The notes under the pieces are model-generated. The model saw only the letters and a program-made list of their open reading frames with translations, was not told the DNA's origin and did not search any database. This document shows positions 7,323-16,600 of a DNA stretch of 64,000 bases, in pieces; the stretch's first letter is position 1, and the number at the start of each line of letters is the position of its first letter. The stretch is from assembly GCF_000429765.1 (NCBI RefSeq), contig NZ_AUCM01000014.1:1-64000 (forward strand), read 5' to 3'. Position numbers and translations under genes: made by a program. Origin of the DNA: Gemmobacter nectariphilus DSM 15620 (lineage in GTDB: Bacteria; Pseudomonadota; Alphaproteobacteria; Rhodobacterales; Rhodobacteraceae).

Positions 7323-7964
7323 ATGCCGCTTAAAAGGTTAGGGCTGTTTGACGACCATCCTATCGTTCTGGCTGGTCTGGCGGATCTTATCGGAAAGATT
7401 GGCCGTTATCAGGTCGTTTGCACCGGCGCAACTGCCGGTGAAGCGCTGCGCGCGGCGTTCGACCAGGAATTGGATCTGATCGTCATGGATTTGCAGATGC
7501 CGGGCGAGCCGCTTGAGGTGATCAAGCGGATCACGGCGGAAAATCCCATCCCGCTGGTGCTGGTCTTTACGGCCTCGGATACACCCAAGGATTGTGCGGC
7601 CGCATTGGCGGCCGGGGCTTCGGGATATGTCGTCAAGGGCAGCAGCAACGGGGATTTGTTCCATGCGATCGATGCGGTGATCGCGGGCCAGGAATATGTC
7701 CCGCCGACGCTGGCCGCCCGCATGTTGCGCGAACTGCGCAATCAGCACAGCGCGGCGGCAGAGACCCGGGTGGAACTTTCGCATCGGGAAGACCAGATCG
7801 TCCACCACCTGCTGCAAGGCGCGTCGAACCGCGACATAGCGGGCTGTCTGCAGTTGTCGGAAAAGACCGTCAAACACTACATGACGCAGATCATGCAGAA
7901 GTTCGATGCAAGAAACCGGGTGGAAGTGGTGCTGGCCGCGCAAAAGCAGATGAAACGCACCTGA
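7323..7964 (+). CDS. NarL/FixJ-family response regulator
   Basis: A 213-residue protein. The receiver domain (about 4-120) has the acidic pair DD at 10-11, the phospho-acceptor D56 (LIVMDLQMPG) and T at LVFTASD. The C-terminal LuxR HTH (about 147-205) reads LSHREDQIVHHLLQGASNRD then IAGCLQLSEKTVKHYMTQIM. GGAGG lies 7 nt before the ATG at 7323. It converges on a histidine kinase gene 30 bp away, its probable partner. Both sit at the edge of the secretion cluster, so the giant peroxidase/type I secretion operon is a likely target (inference). Confidence 0.88.
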   Translation: MPLKRLGLFDDHPIVLAGLADLIGKIGRYQVVCTGATAGEALRAAFDQELDLIVMDLQMPGEPLEVIKRITAENPIPLVLVFTASDTPKDCAAALAAGASGYVVKGSSNGDLFHAIDAVIAGQEYVPPTLAARMLRELRNQHSAAAETRVELSHREDQIVHHLLQGASNRDIAGCLQLSEKTVKHYMTQIMQKFDARNRVEVVLAAQKQMKRT

Positions 7965-7994
7965 CATCGGATCGGGCAGGCGCCGGGGCCACCG

Positions 7995-9458
7995 TCAGGT
8001 GGTCTCGCTGTCGCCTGGGGCGATCGGCGTGCCGTTCGCATGCAGCCGCAGGGCAAGTTCCACGCTGTGTCCTTCGCAGCGAAAATCCAGCGACGCCCCG
8101 ATCGCGCGGGCGCGTTTTTCCATGCCGATCAACCCCAGCCCGTCCGTCGGGCTGGCAGGGGCGCCCCGGCCACAAGGTTCGCGCCGCAGATTCCGGACCT
8201 TGATTTCCATCATGGTCCCTGTGCGGTCCACCGATACCCGAATGCCGTCGGCAAGCCCGTGCTTGCGGGCATTGTTCAGCGCCTCGGTGACGATCCGGTA
8301 AAGGGTGACGCGGGTCGCCAGCGGGATGGCCGTCACCTGGCGATCCAGATCAAGATCGACCCGCAGGCCAGTGTCTGCCGCAAAGGCGGCAACCGCGCTG
8401 GAAACCGTGCCCTGAAGCGAGCCATCCTTGAGATCGGGCAGCAGCAGCCCGGCCGAGATGTTGCGCAACTCCTTGAGCGAGCTGTCCATCAGCGCTGCCG
8501 CCTTGTCGTTCAGATCGCGGTATCCGGTATCGACCGGCACCTGGCTGCGATAGAGCGCGGCAATCGACAGCAGCTGGATCGGCCCGTCGTGAAGTTCGGC
8601 GCCGATATGGTTGAGAAGTCGCTCGTTCGCCTCGGCCGAGTTGCGGCGCAGGACTTCGGATTCCCGCAACAACAGGCTGTTGCGCTGGCTCAGCCCCTCG
8701 GCGGCGGCAAGGCTGATGTCCAGCTGGCGGCGTTGTGCCTCGATGGTGCGATGGGCAAAGAAGACCAGCGCGCCAAGAAGCAGCAGCCCCCCCACCATGA
8801 CCCCGAGGCGCACGCGGTCGACCTCTCCCAGCATGTCGTTCATCCGGCTGACCAGCAGATCGACGCTGCAATAGATCTCGCCAACGGCGACAAGCGTTCC
8901 ATCGGCGGCGTAAAGCGGCATGTAGACTTCGTAGACCGTTGGCCCGATATGCCCGTCCAGATCGTTGTCCGATCCGGTCTGCTGCATCTGAAGGATGACG
9001 GTCTCGCCGTTCAGTGCGCGTTCGACCTCGGGAACCTTCCAGTGGCCGGGCTGGATGTCCCCGGACGAAGAATAGATCAGCTGCCCCTCGACGCTCCACA
9101 GCTTGACCTTGTTGATGTAGCGCGGATCAAGCCGGTTGCGCACGGCTTCGTCCACTCTGGCGACCACTTCGGCGGCATCGTGCACGCTGACCGGCCTTTC
9201 CCCCACCGCCGGCTGAAGCAGGCCCCGCGCCAGCGCCTGTTCCACATCCAGCGAGCTTTGGACCATGGTGCGCATCGCGATATCGGCCTGGATCATCGAC
9301 GACACCTGCGACAGTGTCAAAAGCACCAACGTGATGACCAGCAGGAATTGCGATGTCAGGCCCAGCCGGTTCCACAGCCGGCGCAAATGGGCAAGGCCGG
9401 CAAGCAGGTGGCTGGCTGGACGCGACTGGCCCTGCGTTGGCTTTGCAGAAGGTGGCAT
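7995..9458 (-). CDS. Membrane sensor histidine kinase (HisKA_3, NarX-like)
   Basis: About 487 residues. TM1 (about 36-53, QFLLVITLVLLTLS) is followed by a periplasmic sensor region of about 170 residues, then TM2 (VMVGGLLLLGALVFF). A coiled linker follows, then the dimerisation/phosphoacceptor helix with H290 in ELHDGPIQLL (HisKA_3 type) and an HATPase_c domain with the N box (IVTEALNNARKHG) and G box (GLGLIGMEKRA). HisKA_3 kinases pair with NarL-type regulators such as the convergent gene. Start at 9458 is preferred because upstream in-frame residues do not look like protein. Confidence 0.86.
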   Translation of the reverse strand: MPPSAKPTQGQSRPASHLLAGLAHLRRLWNRLGLTSQFLLVITLVLLTLSQVSSMIQADIAMRTMVQSSLDVEQALARGLLQPAVGERPVSVHDAAEVVARVDEAVRNRLDPRYINKVKLWSVEGQLIYSSSGDIQPGHWKVPEVERALNGETVILQMQQTGSDNDLDGHIGPTVYEVYMPLYAADGTLVAVGEIYCSVDLLVSRMNDMLGEVDRVRLGVMVGGLLLLGALVFFAHRTIEAQRRQLDISLAAAEGLSQRNSLLLRESEVLRRNSAEANERLLNHIGAELHDGPIQLLSIAALYRSQVPVDTGYRDLNDKAAALMDSSLKELRNISAGLLLPDLKDGSLQGTVSSAVAAFAADTGLRVDLDLDRQVTAIPLATRVTLYRIVTEALNNARKHGLADGIRVSVDRTGTMMEIKVRNLRREPCGRGAPASPTDGLGLIGMEKRARAIGASLDFRCEGHSVELALRLHANGTPIAPGDSETT

Positions 9459-9562
9459 AGCATCCTCGACCCGGTCGACGAAACGGATGGTCAGGGCCCG
9501 AGCGGTGCGTCGGCTACAGGCCCCAGAATCGATCCCCAATTATCCCTGGGTCAACTGTAGCG

Positions 9563-10906
9563 TCAGCCTTCGGTCATTGCGCGGGCAAAACTGTCACGAA
9601 ACGGCTGAAGGAAATAATCCGCAGGCGTGCGTTCCAGGGTGGGAATGAAAACCTCGACCGGCATTCCGGGCACCAGCTTGCGGCCGCCCGGAAGTTCCGC
9701 GCCCGGATCGGCGGCGGCGACCGCGGTGTAATAGCTGGCGCCGGTTGCCGGGTCGGTCGTGGTCGCGGGGGCGACGTGCCGCACGGTGCCTGGCAGTTCC
9801 GGGGTAGTGCGCTGGTCAAAGGCGGGAAAGCGCAGGCGGGCGGGCTGGCCGGGGGTGATCTGGTCGATGTCGGTGGGGGCGATGCGGAATTCGATCACCA
9901 GATCCGCATCCTGCGGAACCAGCGTTGCCAGCATCGCACCAGGCGCCACGACCTGTCCGGGTGTGTTGACCAGCACCTCGTGTACGGTCCCTGCGGCGGG
10001 CGCGCGCACGACGGCCCGGTCCAGCCGCGCCGAAAGCGCCGCGACCTGGGTGGTCAGCTCTGCGATCCGTGGCTCGATCTCGCGCAGCTGACGGTGGGCT
10101 TCGTGCCGGATCTGGGGGCCAAGGCGGGCGATCTCCAGCTCGATCTCGCCGATCTGGGCAGCGTTCGAGGCAAGGCGTGCCGATACCTCGCCCAGCTCGC
10201 CGGTGACGCGGGCATGGTCGCGGCCGATGTCTTCCAGCCGCGACAGGGGCACGCTGCCCCGGGCGACAAGTTCCTTGGTGCGGGTGCGGGTCTCGGCGGC
10301 CAGGCGGATTTCCTCTTCCAGCGCGGTGCGGCGGGCGTCCAGCGCGCGGGTGTCATGGCCCAGCTGTTCATGGCGCAGCTCCAATGCCTTCAGGCGGGCG
10401 GCACGTTCCAGTCGTTCGGACTGGAACAGCAGCATCTCGCCGCGAATGACCTCGGCGGCATCCGCGTGGCTTTCCGCAAGGCCGGGGCTCAGCAGCAGCC
10501 CGTCCATGTCGTCGCGCAGGGCGCGCAGGCGCGCGGCGCGCACCTCCAGATCCAGCAGCAGGCCGCGCCGGACGGCCAGTTCGGTATCGAGCTGCGCGGT
10601 TTCAAAGCGCATCAAGGGCTCGCCTGCCGCGATGGTCTGACCGGGTTCGAGAAAGATTTCGGCCAATGCGCCACCATCCAGATACTGGACGGGCCGCAGA
10701 TCGCGGTCGACCTTGACCGCGCCGGGGCCGATCACCGCGGCCCCAAGGCGCGCGGTGACCGCCCAGCCGCCCAGCCCGCCGATCAGCAGAGCGCCAAGCA
10801 GCAGAGCGAATCCCATATGGCGGCCGATACCGAAGTCATCGGTCTTGCCGGTCCCGGCGCGGCGATCCCGGCGGGGGGGCTGAAGGGGGCTGACATGAGA
10901 GGTCAT
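9563..10906 (-). CDS. Type I secretion periplasmic adaptor (HlyD/PrtE family)
   Basis: A 447-residue membrane-fusion protein. A short cytoplasmic N-terminus is followed by one TM helix (about 31-51) and a beta/lipoyl half with GPGAVKVDRDLRPVQYLDGG and IFLEPGQTIAAGEPL. A long coiled-coil hairpin (about 110-290) follows, then the second lipoyl half (RAPAAGTVHEVLVNTPGQVV) and the C-terminal beta domain. It links the inner-membrane ABC transporter to a TolC-like outer-membrane channel. No TolC gene is in the window, so that component must be supplied elsewhere. Confidence 0.92.
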   Translation of the reverse strand: MTSHVSPLQPPRRDRRAGTGKTDDFGIGRHMGFALLLGALLIGGLGGWAVTARLGAAVIGPGAVKVDRDLRPVQYLDGGALAEIFLEPGQTIAAGEPLMRFETAQLDTELAVRRGLLLDLEVRAARLRALRDDMDGLLLSPGLAESHADAAEVIRGEMLLFQSERLERAARLKALELRHEQLGHDTRALDARRTALEEEIRLAAETRTRTKELVARGSVPLSRLEDIGRDHARVTGELGEVSARLASNAAQIGEIELEIARLGPQIRHEAHRQLREIEPRIAELTTQVAALSARLDRAVVRAPAAGTVHEVLVNTPGQVVAPGAMLATLVPQDADLVIEFRIAPTDIDQITPGQPARLRFPAFDQRTTPELPGTVRHVAPATTTDPATGASYYTAVAAADPGAELPGGRKLVPGMPVEVFIPTLERTPADYFLQPFRDSFARAMTEG

Positions 10907-10926
10907 GGCGAGGATCCTGAAATGAA

Positions 10927-11829
10927 CTAGGCGGTCATGCCGGACGCAAGGCCCGGATCGAATGCGGCGATCGTGTCGAAGGCGGACAGCGGCTCGAAGG
11001 TGCTTGCCGCATCCGGGCCAAGGCCAAGCTGGCCAAGAAATGCCAGGCGCGAGGCGGGGTCGTTCAGGATTTCCCCGATCCGGCCCAGGGTGCCGCTGGC
11101 ATCCGCGCCCGCCAGTTCCAGAAGGTGTTCGATCTGTGACATGGGCGCGGCGCGCAGAACGTCGCCAATGACCAGGTCGGTGATCTGGCTGACGTTCAAC
11201 CCTTCGGCGGCGCCCAGGAAGCTGTCGAGACTGGCCAGAAGATCGGACAGCGTCTCATCCATCACAAAGGGCGCGTCCGGGTCATCGGCGGGGGTCGGCG
11301 CCGGGGGGCGGGCCTGCTGCGATGGCGCGGGGATCGCGGCCGGGGCTTGGCCAACCCCGGCCGCGGCTGGCGGCACAGCTCCCCAGGTGCCGCCAGGATC
11401 GGCACCCGCGGCAACCGACGCGCCGCCGGGCGCCAGTGTCGCCGCTATGGCGCCAGGATCGGGAAGCTGTTCGGGACCGTCTTCAGCCGAAATGGGCCGC
11501 GCCTGACCGCCGCGACCTGCGACAGGATCGGGCAGGGGCATGTCCTGCGCTTCGGCGGCGGGGCGGCCCTTGCGCGGCAAGGCGCCATCGTCCGGGGCAG
11601 CCTCGGCCGCGTCGGGGCCGGTCAGCGGATCGGGCAGGTCGGGGGCCGCGCGGTCTGCGGGCAGGGCTGCCTCGGCGGTGCCGAAGAAGGATTGCAGCCA
11701 GGCGGCAAACACCAGGAAGCCGGCAAAGATCGCCCGCGCGGGGGCGGCTTCGCGGTCATCGTCGCTGGTGGCTTCGGCGTTGGGGCCGTCCTTGCCCCTG
11801 CCTGCCCGGCTTGCGATGCGGATCGACAT
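10927..11829 (-). CDS. Pro/Ala-rich single-pass membrane protein of the secretion cluster
   Basis: A 300-residue protein without a recognised family. It has a basic N-terminus (MSIRIASRAGRG), one probable TM helix (about 32-50, AIFAGFLVFAAWLQSFF) and a long low-complexity Pro/Ala/Asp region (about 55-185). The C-terminal part is helical and acidic, with regular hydrophobic spacing (LSDLLASLDSFLGAAEGLNV and MSQIEHLLELAGADASG). It lies 5 bp after the ABC transporter stop and 20 bp before the adaptor start, inside the secretion operon. An accessory role in export is inferred only from that. Confidence 0.65.
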   Translation of the reverse strand: MSIRIASRAGRGKDGPNAEATSDDDREAAPARAIFAGFLVFAAWLQSFFGTAEAALPADRAAPDLPDPLTGPDAAEAAPDDGALPRKGRPAAEAQDMPLPDPVAGRGGQARPISAEDGPEQLPDPGAIAATLAPGGASVAAGADPGGTWGAVPPAAAGVGQAPAAIPAPSQQARPPAPTPADDPDAPFVMDETLSDLLASLDSFLGAAEGLNVSQITDLVIGDVLRAAPMSQIEHLLELAGADASGTLGRIGEILNDPASRLAFLGQLGLGPDAASTFEPLSAFDTIAAFDPGLASGMTA

Positions 11830-11834
11830 GGCGC

Positions 11835-13601
11835 CTACTCCGCTGCGTGGACGGCGCGGGCGTGGCCATCGCCGACCAGATCGGCCGGCGGGCTTGCCGT
11901 GCCCTGCTTGTTGCCCAGCACCTCGTCACGCGGACCAAAGGCGGCGAGCCGGCCGTTCTGCACCACGGCGACCATGTCGACCGCCTTGAGCACGTTCGGC
12001 CGATGCGCGACCACGACCACAATGCCCCCGCGGTCGCGGATGATCTTGATCGTTTCGTTCAGCGCCTTTTCGCCCGCAGCATCCAGCGCGGCGTTCGGCT
12101 CGTCCAGCAGCACGACGAAGGGGTCGCCGAACAGCGCCCGGGCCAGCCCGACCCGCTGGCGCTGGCCGGCAGACAGCGCAGTTCCGGCGCTGCCGACCTG
12201 GGTGTCATACCCATCGGGCAGGGCCGAGATCATCGTATGCACCCCCGCCGTGGCGGCCGCGACATAGACCTGCCGGCTGGCGCGGTCTTCGGAAAAGCGG
12301 TTGATGTTTTCCAGGATGCTGCCGGCGAACAGGTTCACCTCTTGCGGCAGATAGCCGATGATCTTGCCCATCCGATCCTGCGGGATATGCGCAAGGCTGA
12401 CATCGTCCACCCGCACCGCACCGCGCAGTGGCTGCCACACGCCGGCCAGCGCGCGCATCAGCGTCGACTTGCCGCCGCCGCTGGGGCCGATCACCGCCAG
12501 CGCCTGCCCGGCCTTCAGCTCGAACGACACATCGGCCAGCAGCACCCGCCCGGTGGCGGGCGAGGCGACGGTCATGCCCTCGACCCGCAGCGAGCCGGTC
12601 GGCAGCGGCAGATCGACGGTCTTGCCAGGCTCGGGCTGTGCGGCGATGGCATCGCGCAGCAGCGCATAGGCCGCGCGCGCGCCCAGCAGGTTGCGCCAGT
12701 TGCCGATCACCTGGTCGATCGGCGCCAGCGCGCGGGACGAGGCGACCGAGACGGCGATGATCGCCCCGGCCGACATCTGGCCCCGCAGCGCGAAATAGGC
12801 GCCCAGACCCAGCAGCCCCGATTGCAGCACCATCCGCAACATCCGCGAGATCGAGGACAGCGTCGCCGCCACATCCGCCGCGCGCGTGGCGGTGGCCAGA
12901 TGGTCGGCATTCTGCGCCAGATAGCGGTCGACGGCGCGATTGACCGCGCCCATGGCGATCAGCGCATCCGCGTTGCGGGCATTCGATTCCGCTGTGGTGT
13001 TGCGCTGCACCATCGCCTGTTGCGCCGCCTGCGTCAGCCCGCGCGAGCGGATCTCGGCCACCACGGTCAGCGCGGCAAGCACCACCGCGCCTGCCAGCGT
13101 GACCGCGCCCAGTGCCGGATGCAGCAGAAAGACGAAGATCAGGAACAGCGGCACCCACGGAAGGTCGAACAGCGCGCCAGGGGCAGAGCTGCCCAGAAAC
13201 CCGCGCAGCGTGTCGATGGCGCGGCCGCGTTCCATCGCCTCGGTGGTGGAAAAGCCATAGCGCGGCATCTCGATGGACAGCTGCTGCGCCAGGGGCGACA
13301 GCCGCTGATCCAGCCGCGCGCCGAACCGCACCAGGATCTGCGAGCGGATCGCCTCGAACCCGCCGTGAAAGACGTAGAGCGCCAGCGCCAGCGCCGACAG
13401 GAACAGCAACGTATCGGTCGAGCCGCTGGACAGCACGCGGTCATAGACCTGCATCATGTAGATCGAGCCGGTCAGGGCAAGAACATTGATGACGCCGGAA
13501 ATGGCAAACAGGCCGACGGCGTGGCGCATCAGATCCTGACGGATCAGATTTGCAGCTTTCAGCCGGCGGCGGAAATCAGGTGCGGGCCGGGACTGAGCCA
13601 T
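11835..13601 (-). CDS. Type I secretion ABC transporter permease/ATPase (PrtD-like)
   Basis: A 588-residue fused half-transporter. The N-terminal membrane domain (about 20-310) begins with hydrophobic VGLFAISGVINVLALTGSIY, and the nucleotide-binding domain occupies about 330-570. Visible motifs are Walker A (GPSGGGKST, about 366-374), the Q-loop (GYLPQEVNLFAG), the signature LSAGQRQRVGLARAL and Walker B with catalytic glutamate (FVVLLDEPNAALD). There is no N-terminal C39-like domain, as in PrtD/AprD. It energises export of RTX proteins. The obvious substrate is the peroxidase-RTX protein encoded 84 bp upstream. Confidence 0.94.
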   Translation of the reverse strand: MAQSRPAPDFRRRLKAANLIRQDLMRHAVGLFAISGVINVLALTGSIYMMQVYDRVLSSGSTDTLLFLSALALALYVFHGGFEAIRSQILVRFGARLDQRLSPLAQQLSIEMPRYGFSTTEAMERGRAIDTLRGFLGSSAPGALFDLPWVPLFLIFVFLLHPALGAVTLAGAVVLAALTVVAEIRSRGLTQAAQQAMVQRNTTAESNARNADALIAMGAVNRAVDRYLAQNADHLATATRAADVAATLSSISRMLRMVLQSGLLGLGAYFALRGQMSAGAIIAVSVASSRALAPIDQVIGNWRNLLGARAAYALLRDAIAAQPEPGKTVDLPLPTGSLRVEGMTVASPATGRVLLADVSFELKAGQALAVIGPSGGGKSTLMRALAGVWQPLRGAVRVDDVSLAHIPQDRMGKIIGYLPQEVNLFAGSILENINRFSEDRASRQVYVAAATAGVHTMISALPDGYDTQVGSAGTALSAGQRQRVGLARALFGDPFVVLLDEPNAALDAAGEKALNETIKIIRDRGGIVVVVAHRPNVLKAVDMVAVVQNGRLAAFGPRDEVLGNKQGTASPPADLVGDGHARAVHAAE

Positions 13602-13644
13602 GATGAACCCTCGGAAGGAATGAACACAAGGTGGGGAATAAGGT

Positions 13645-13675
13645 GCCCTGCCTGGTGTGGGGGGGCAGGCAGGGC
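13645..13675 (-). terminator. 10-bp perfect stem-loop between exoprotein and exporter genes
   Basis: GCCCTGCCTG (13645-13654) and CAGGCAGGGC (13666-13675) flank an 11-nt C/G-rich loop, 10 bp after the exoprotein stop. No good U-run follows, so partial termination or mRNA-end protection is more likely than full termination. Either would give more exoprotein mRNA than exporter mRNA. Confidence 0.6.
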
Positions 13676-13684
13676 GTGACAGGC

Positions 13685-16600
13685 TCAGAGCGTGAAATCC
13701 TCGCCCGTCAGTGCACGCGACGCGCGGACGGTCAGGGCGAATTCGGCCCCTTCCTCGTCGTCGGTAAAGCCGGAAACCCGATAGGTGCCGTTGCCCAGAT
13801 CCTCGATCAGCAGGCTGCCAGCGACCGCCGTGGCCCCCTGTGCCAGCAGGACAAAGGCGCTGTCGCCGGCATCCCCGGTGTTGGCGTCGATGGCCGAAAG
13901 GTCGATCTGGTCGCCAGGGCGGAAGTCGGTGATCGTGTCGCCGTCTGCCGCATCGGCGGTCAGGAAGCGGAACACATCCTTGCCGCCGCGCCCGGTCAGC
14001 TCGTTCACCGCCTCGCTGGCGATCAGCGTATCGTCGCCCGCGCCGCCGATGGCATTCTCGAACGAGACGAGGAAGTCGGTCACCCCGTCCAGCGTGGCAT
14101 AGCCGATCGACCCCGCACCGCCCAGATCGATCGTCACCGGCGCGCTGCCACTGGCAAAGGTGACCGTATCGACGCCGTTGCCGCCGAAGACATAATCGAC
14201 ACGGTTGTCACGCGCCAGGTTCACCCGGTCATCGCCATCGCCCGCCAGCAGCAGATCGCGCCCGTTGCCGTCGATCAGCTTGTCGTTGCCGCGCCCGCCA
14301 TACAGCACGTCGCTGCCGCCGCCGCCTGCCAGCAGGTCATCGCCCGCGCCGCCGGTCAGCGTGTCGTTCCCGCCGGCCCCGCGCAGCTCGTCGTTGCCGG
14401 TATTGCCGTCGATCAGGTCATGCGCACTGCCACCTTGCTCGATGACCGAGGCCGCGGCAGGCAGGCGGATCTCCAGGTCGTCCTCGTCCGAAACCTCGAA
14501 GATCCGCTCGTCCAGCCCGGTCAGGCCGGTGTTGCGCATCACGATATCGGCAAAGGTCTGGCCTTCGACAAAGGTGTCGTAAAGGTCAAGGCCCTCGACC
14601 CGCGGGATATAGTAGAAACGGTCGCCGTCCTGCAGCCGGTCAAGCTGTTCGTGCAGGATCGCCCAGAAGGTCGCCCCGACCATCGCGCCTTCGAACTTGG
14701 CCTCGGCCAGGCCGCCGACCCAGAAGTCCAGCCGGTCGATGCCCTTGACCGTCGCGGTGCCGTCGGCGTTCATCGTCAGCTCGATATCGGGGTTCACCTC
14801 CTCGAAGGCGGCGATTTCATCGGCGCTCAGCACCAGATCGGGATAGGCCTGGCGCAGCTGGTCGATCAGCGCGTTCGAAAGCCCGTTGCGCACCTGGAAG
14901 TCCTGCCAGCTGACATAGGCCGTCAGGTTGCCGGTGTGGCCCAGGGCCTCGCGGATATGGCGGTTGGCCGAGTTGGACAGATCGGTGCGGATCTGGTTCA
15001 GCGTGCCCAGCCCCAGATCCCAGCCGCGCGCCACGTTGAACGCGAACAGATCGGCGCTGTTGCGCGTCAGATCGTTGCGCAGCGAGTCGACCATCTGCAC
15101 ATCGACCTGTTCGGCGCCTTGCTGGACCATGCCGCCCAGAACCGCCGCCGCGCCGATCTGGCCATAGCCTTCCTGCGGATTGTAGCCATAGCCTTGCAGC
15201 GTCTCGATCGGCAGCAGGAAGGCCGAGGCCTCGTTGGTCGGGTTCAGGAAGGCATCATACAGCGCGACCGAGCGGGTGGTGCCATCGGCCTGCAACACCT
15301 CGACCGTATTGCCGACCAGCGTATGCCCGACCCGATAGGCTGCCGCCGCAAATTCGTGGCTGATGCGGGCATCGGTCTCGGGCTGGTAGTCTTCGAAACC
15401 GTGATCGCCGCCGCCCCGGATGCCTTGGCCGCCCAGCAGCTTTTCGGCGAATTCGGTGAAGACGACGCGCTGATATTCGGCCTCGTTGACGATCTTGGCG
15501 GCCTGGAACAGCTCTTCTTGCGTAAGCTGGATGCCGTTGGCAGCATAGACCTCGGCCAGTGCCTCGACGTGGTGGTTGTGGTTGCGGGCAAAGATCGTGT
15601 GCATCGAGGTCAGGCCCACGTTCTCGTTCACCCGGCCATCGCCGGCCACGACGTGATCCAGCAGGTTGATGTAGGGGTTGGTATCGAGCAGCAGCGGCCA
15701 GCCCTCGCCCATGAAGTTCGCGGCAAGATCGGCCACCGCCGCCGCGTCATAGACGCCGTTCGCATCCCGCAGGGTGGGGTAATGGTCCAGCAGCGTCCGC
15801 CCTTCGGTGCCGAACAGCGCCGAGTGGAACACCGTGCCCGCCTCGATATGGTGGTCCAGCACCGCCCGCAGCGTCGGCAGCAGATCAAAGCCCGGCGCCG
15901 AAGGATCGTCGCCCCCCATCAGCACCCGCGAGCCGACGCCACCCGCCCCGTCGCTTTCGCGCAGCAGCTGGCCGATCAGGCTGGACGAGCCATAGACCTG
16001 GTTCTGATCGACGAAGGGCGAGGTGATGTTGGTATGGATCGGCGCCCCGTCCGCATCGAAGCCGACCACATCGGCCCGTGTCAGATCGGCCGGATTGTTC
16101 GATCCGGGCGCCCGGACGATACCGGGGCCGCCAATCTCGATCGTGCCGTGGCCCCCCTTGGGAATGAAGGTCAGCCCGTGGTCGAAATACTGGCCAAAGG
16201 CGGTGAACAGGGCGTTGACCGCCGTCTGCTGGCCCACCTCGGCCCCTTGCGCGCCGACGATGTTCGAGATCTCGCGCGGGTCGAGCCCCCGGAACAGCGG
16301 GTTGATGGCGTTGTTGTCGATGGTCTCGTCGTAATCGCCATAGCGCGCTTCGGTCAGCCGGATGAAAGGCTCGCCCGCCGCCCCATAGCCGGGGTTTGCC
16401 TCGTTGTTCAGCAGGCCCGGCAGATCGCGCACCCCCAGCGCGCCACGGGCATCGTCGTCGCCGCCCGGCAGCAGGCCGCGCACCAGATCCAGCAGGTTCG
16501 TGGCATCCGATCGGGTGAAATAGGGCGGGATCTCCTCGCCCTTGACCGGGGCAGGAACGACACGGGGCAGGTTGTCCAGCGTGCCGGCAAAGGTGATCGT

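Noticed and set aside
11322-13679. A 785-codon plus-strand frame opposite the exporter gene
   Set aside because: It is the antisense shadow of a clear ABC transporter with Walker and signature motifs, with Arg/Gln/His-rich low-complexity translation.
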